From contig NZ_JAGZSD010000031.1 of NCBI RefSeq assembly GCF_018381315.1, forward strand, positions 1-30,984: a stretch of 30,984 bases of DNA, written 5' to 3'. The notes under the pieces were generated by a model that made no database searches, had not been told where the DNA came from, and saw only the letters and a program-made list of their open reading frames with translations. The translations under genes and the position numbers were made by a program. Of this stretch, positions 30,904-30,984 are shown in pieces. Position 1 is the stretch's first letter. Each line of letters starts with the position of its first letter. The stretch is from Anaerostipes sp. (lineage in GTDB: Bacteria; Bacillota; Clostridia; Lachnospirales; Lachnospiraceae).

Positions 30904-30984
30904 ATGGATTTCGCATTAAGTAAGAAACACGAAATGGCAAGAACTCTGTTCAAAGAGTTCGCCGAAAATGAAGTAAAGCCTCTT
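30904..30984 (+). CDS. Acyl-CoA dehydrogenase (butyryl-CoA dehydrogenase-like), N-terminal part only
   Basis: The first 27 codons read MDFALSKKHEMARTLFKEF followed by AENEVKPL, the usual beginning of short-chain acyl-CoA dehydrogenases such as Bcd. The start ATG is preceded by GGAGG. In the operon it would reduce crotonyl-CoA to butyryl-CoA, possibly with electron-transfer flavoproteins encoded beyond the edge. The 93 bases before it hold a weak GCACGCC/GGTGTGC hairpin but no clear promoter or terminator. The protein is cut by the window end, so its catalytic glutamate is not visible. Confidence 0.85.
   Translation, partial: MDFALSKKHEMARTLFKEFAENEVKPL

Overview
The window looks like chromosome of an anaerobic, fermentative Firmicute of the class Clostridia, most likely a Lachnospiraceae gut bacterium. 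The grounds are AGGAGG-type ribosome binding sites, AT-rich intergenic DNA with moderate-GC genes, a LuxC/LuxE-type protein set without luciferase, and close relatives of clostridial 4-hydroxybutyrate enzymes. An Anaerostipes-like organism would fit the inositol plus butyrate gene content, but that is a guess from content and not a species call. No tRNA, rRNA, CRISPR array, insertion sequence or phage gene was seen.

Positions 1-18600 are an inositol-catabolism region, almost all on the minus strand. A first operon (start of a TIM-barrel isomerase, 1-162, and an IolG-type dehydrogenase, 177-1190) sits below a LacI-type regulator (1555-2583). Two identical 16-base palindromic operators flank its promoter. 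A DeoR-type regulator (2818-3582, plus strand) faces a second operon, 7366 to 3756: a 4-hydroxybutyrate-dehydrogenase-like iron alcohol dehydrogenase, a transaldolase and a two-subunit transketolase. A third operon, 13148 to 7715, encodes a GPH-type sugar symporter, a TIM-barrel isomerase, a canonical IolG, IolE and another Gfo/Idh oxidoreductase. A fourth, 18340 to 13459, encodes IolD, IolB, a MATE transporter and a cytidylate-kinase-like protein. The second, third and fourth operons share one promoter layout: a box (AATCTGAATGTAATG or a degenerate copy) exactly 15 bases upstream of TATAAT. They are therefore probably one regulon. iolC, iolJ and iolA are not in the window.

Positions 18600-22000 encode two AraC-family regulators and a PAS-AAA+-Fis sigma-54 activator with an intact GAFTGA loop. 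Upstream of them (22000-27647, minus strand) is an unusual acyl-metabolism operon: NifU-like protein, a Cys-rich-domain/MaoC fusion, acyl carrier protein, metallo-beta-lactamase-fold hydrolase, LuxE-like acyl-protein synthetase, LuxC-like acyl-CoA reductase and an AMP-forming acyl ligase. Divergent from it, on the plus strand, are 4-hydroxybutyryl-CoA dehydratase (28034-29491), 4-hydroxybutyrate CoA-transferase (29509-30810) and the start of an acyl-CoA dehydrogenase (30904 onward). The two arms are separated by 386 bases containing two outward-facing sigma-54 promoters and a shared cluster of GTTCCA-N4-TGGAAC-type sites, the likely binding sites of the encoded activator.

In function, the left part should take up inositol isomers and convert them through 2-keto-inositol and the IolE/IolD/IolB steps. 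The iron alcohol dehydrogenase may remove a semialdehyde by reduction. The right plus-strand arm converts 4-hydroxybutyrate through its CoA ester to crotonyl-CoA and then probably to butyryl-CoA. The minus-strand arm resembles a fatty-acid-reductase/ACP pathway of unknown product, placed under the same sigma-54 switch. That linked locus is the strongest candidate for an undescribed system in this window.
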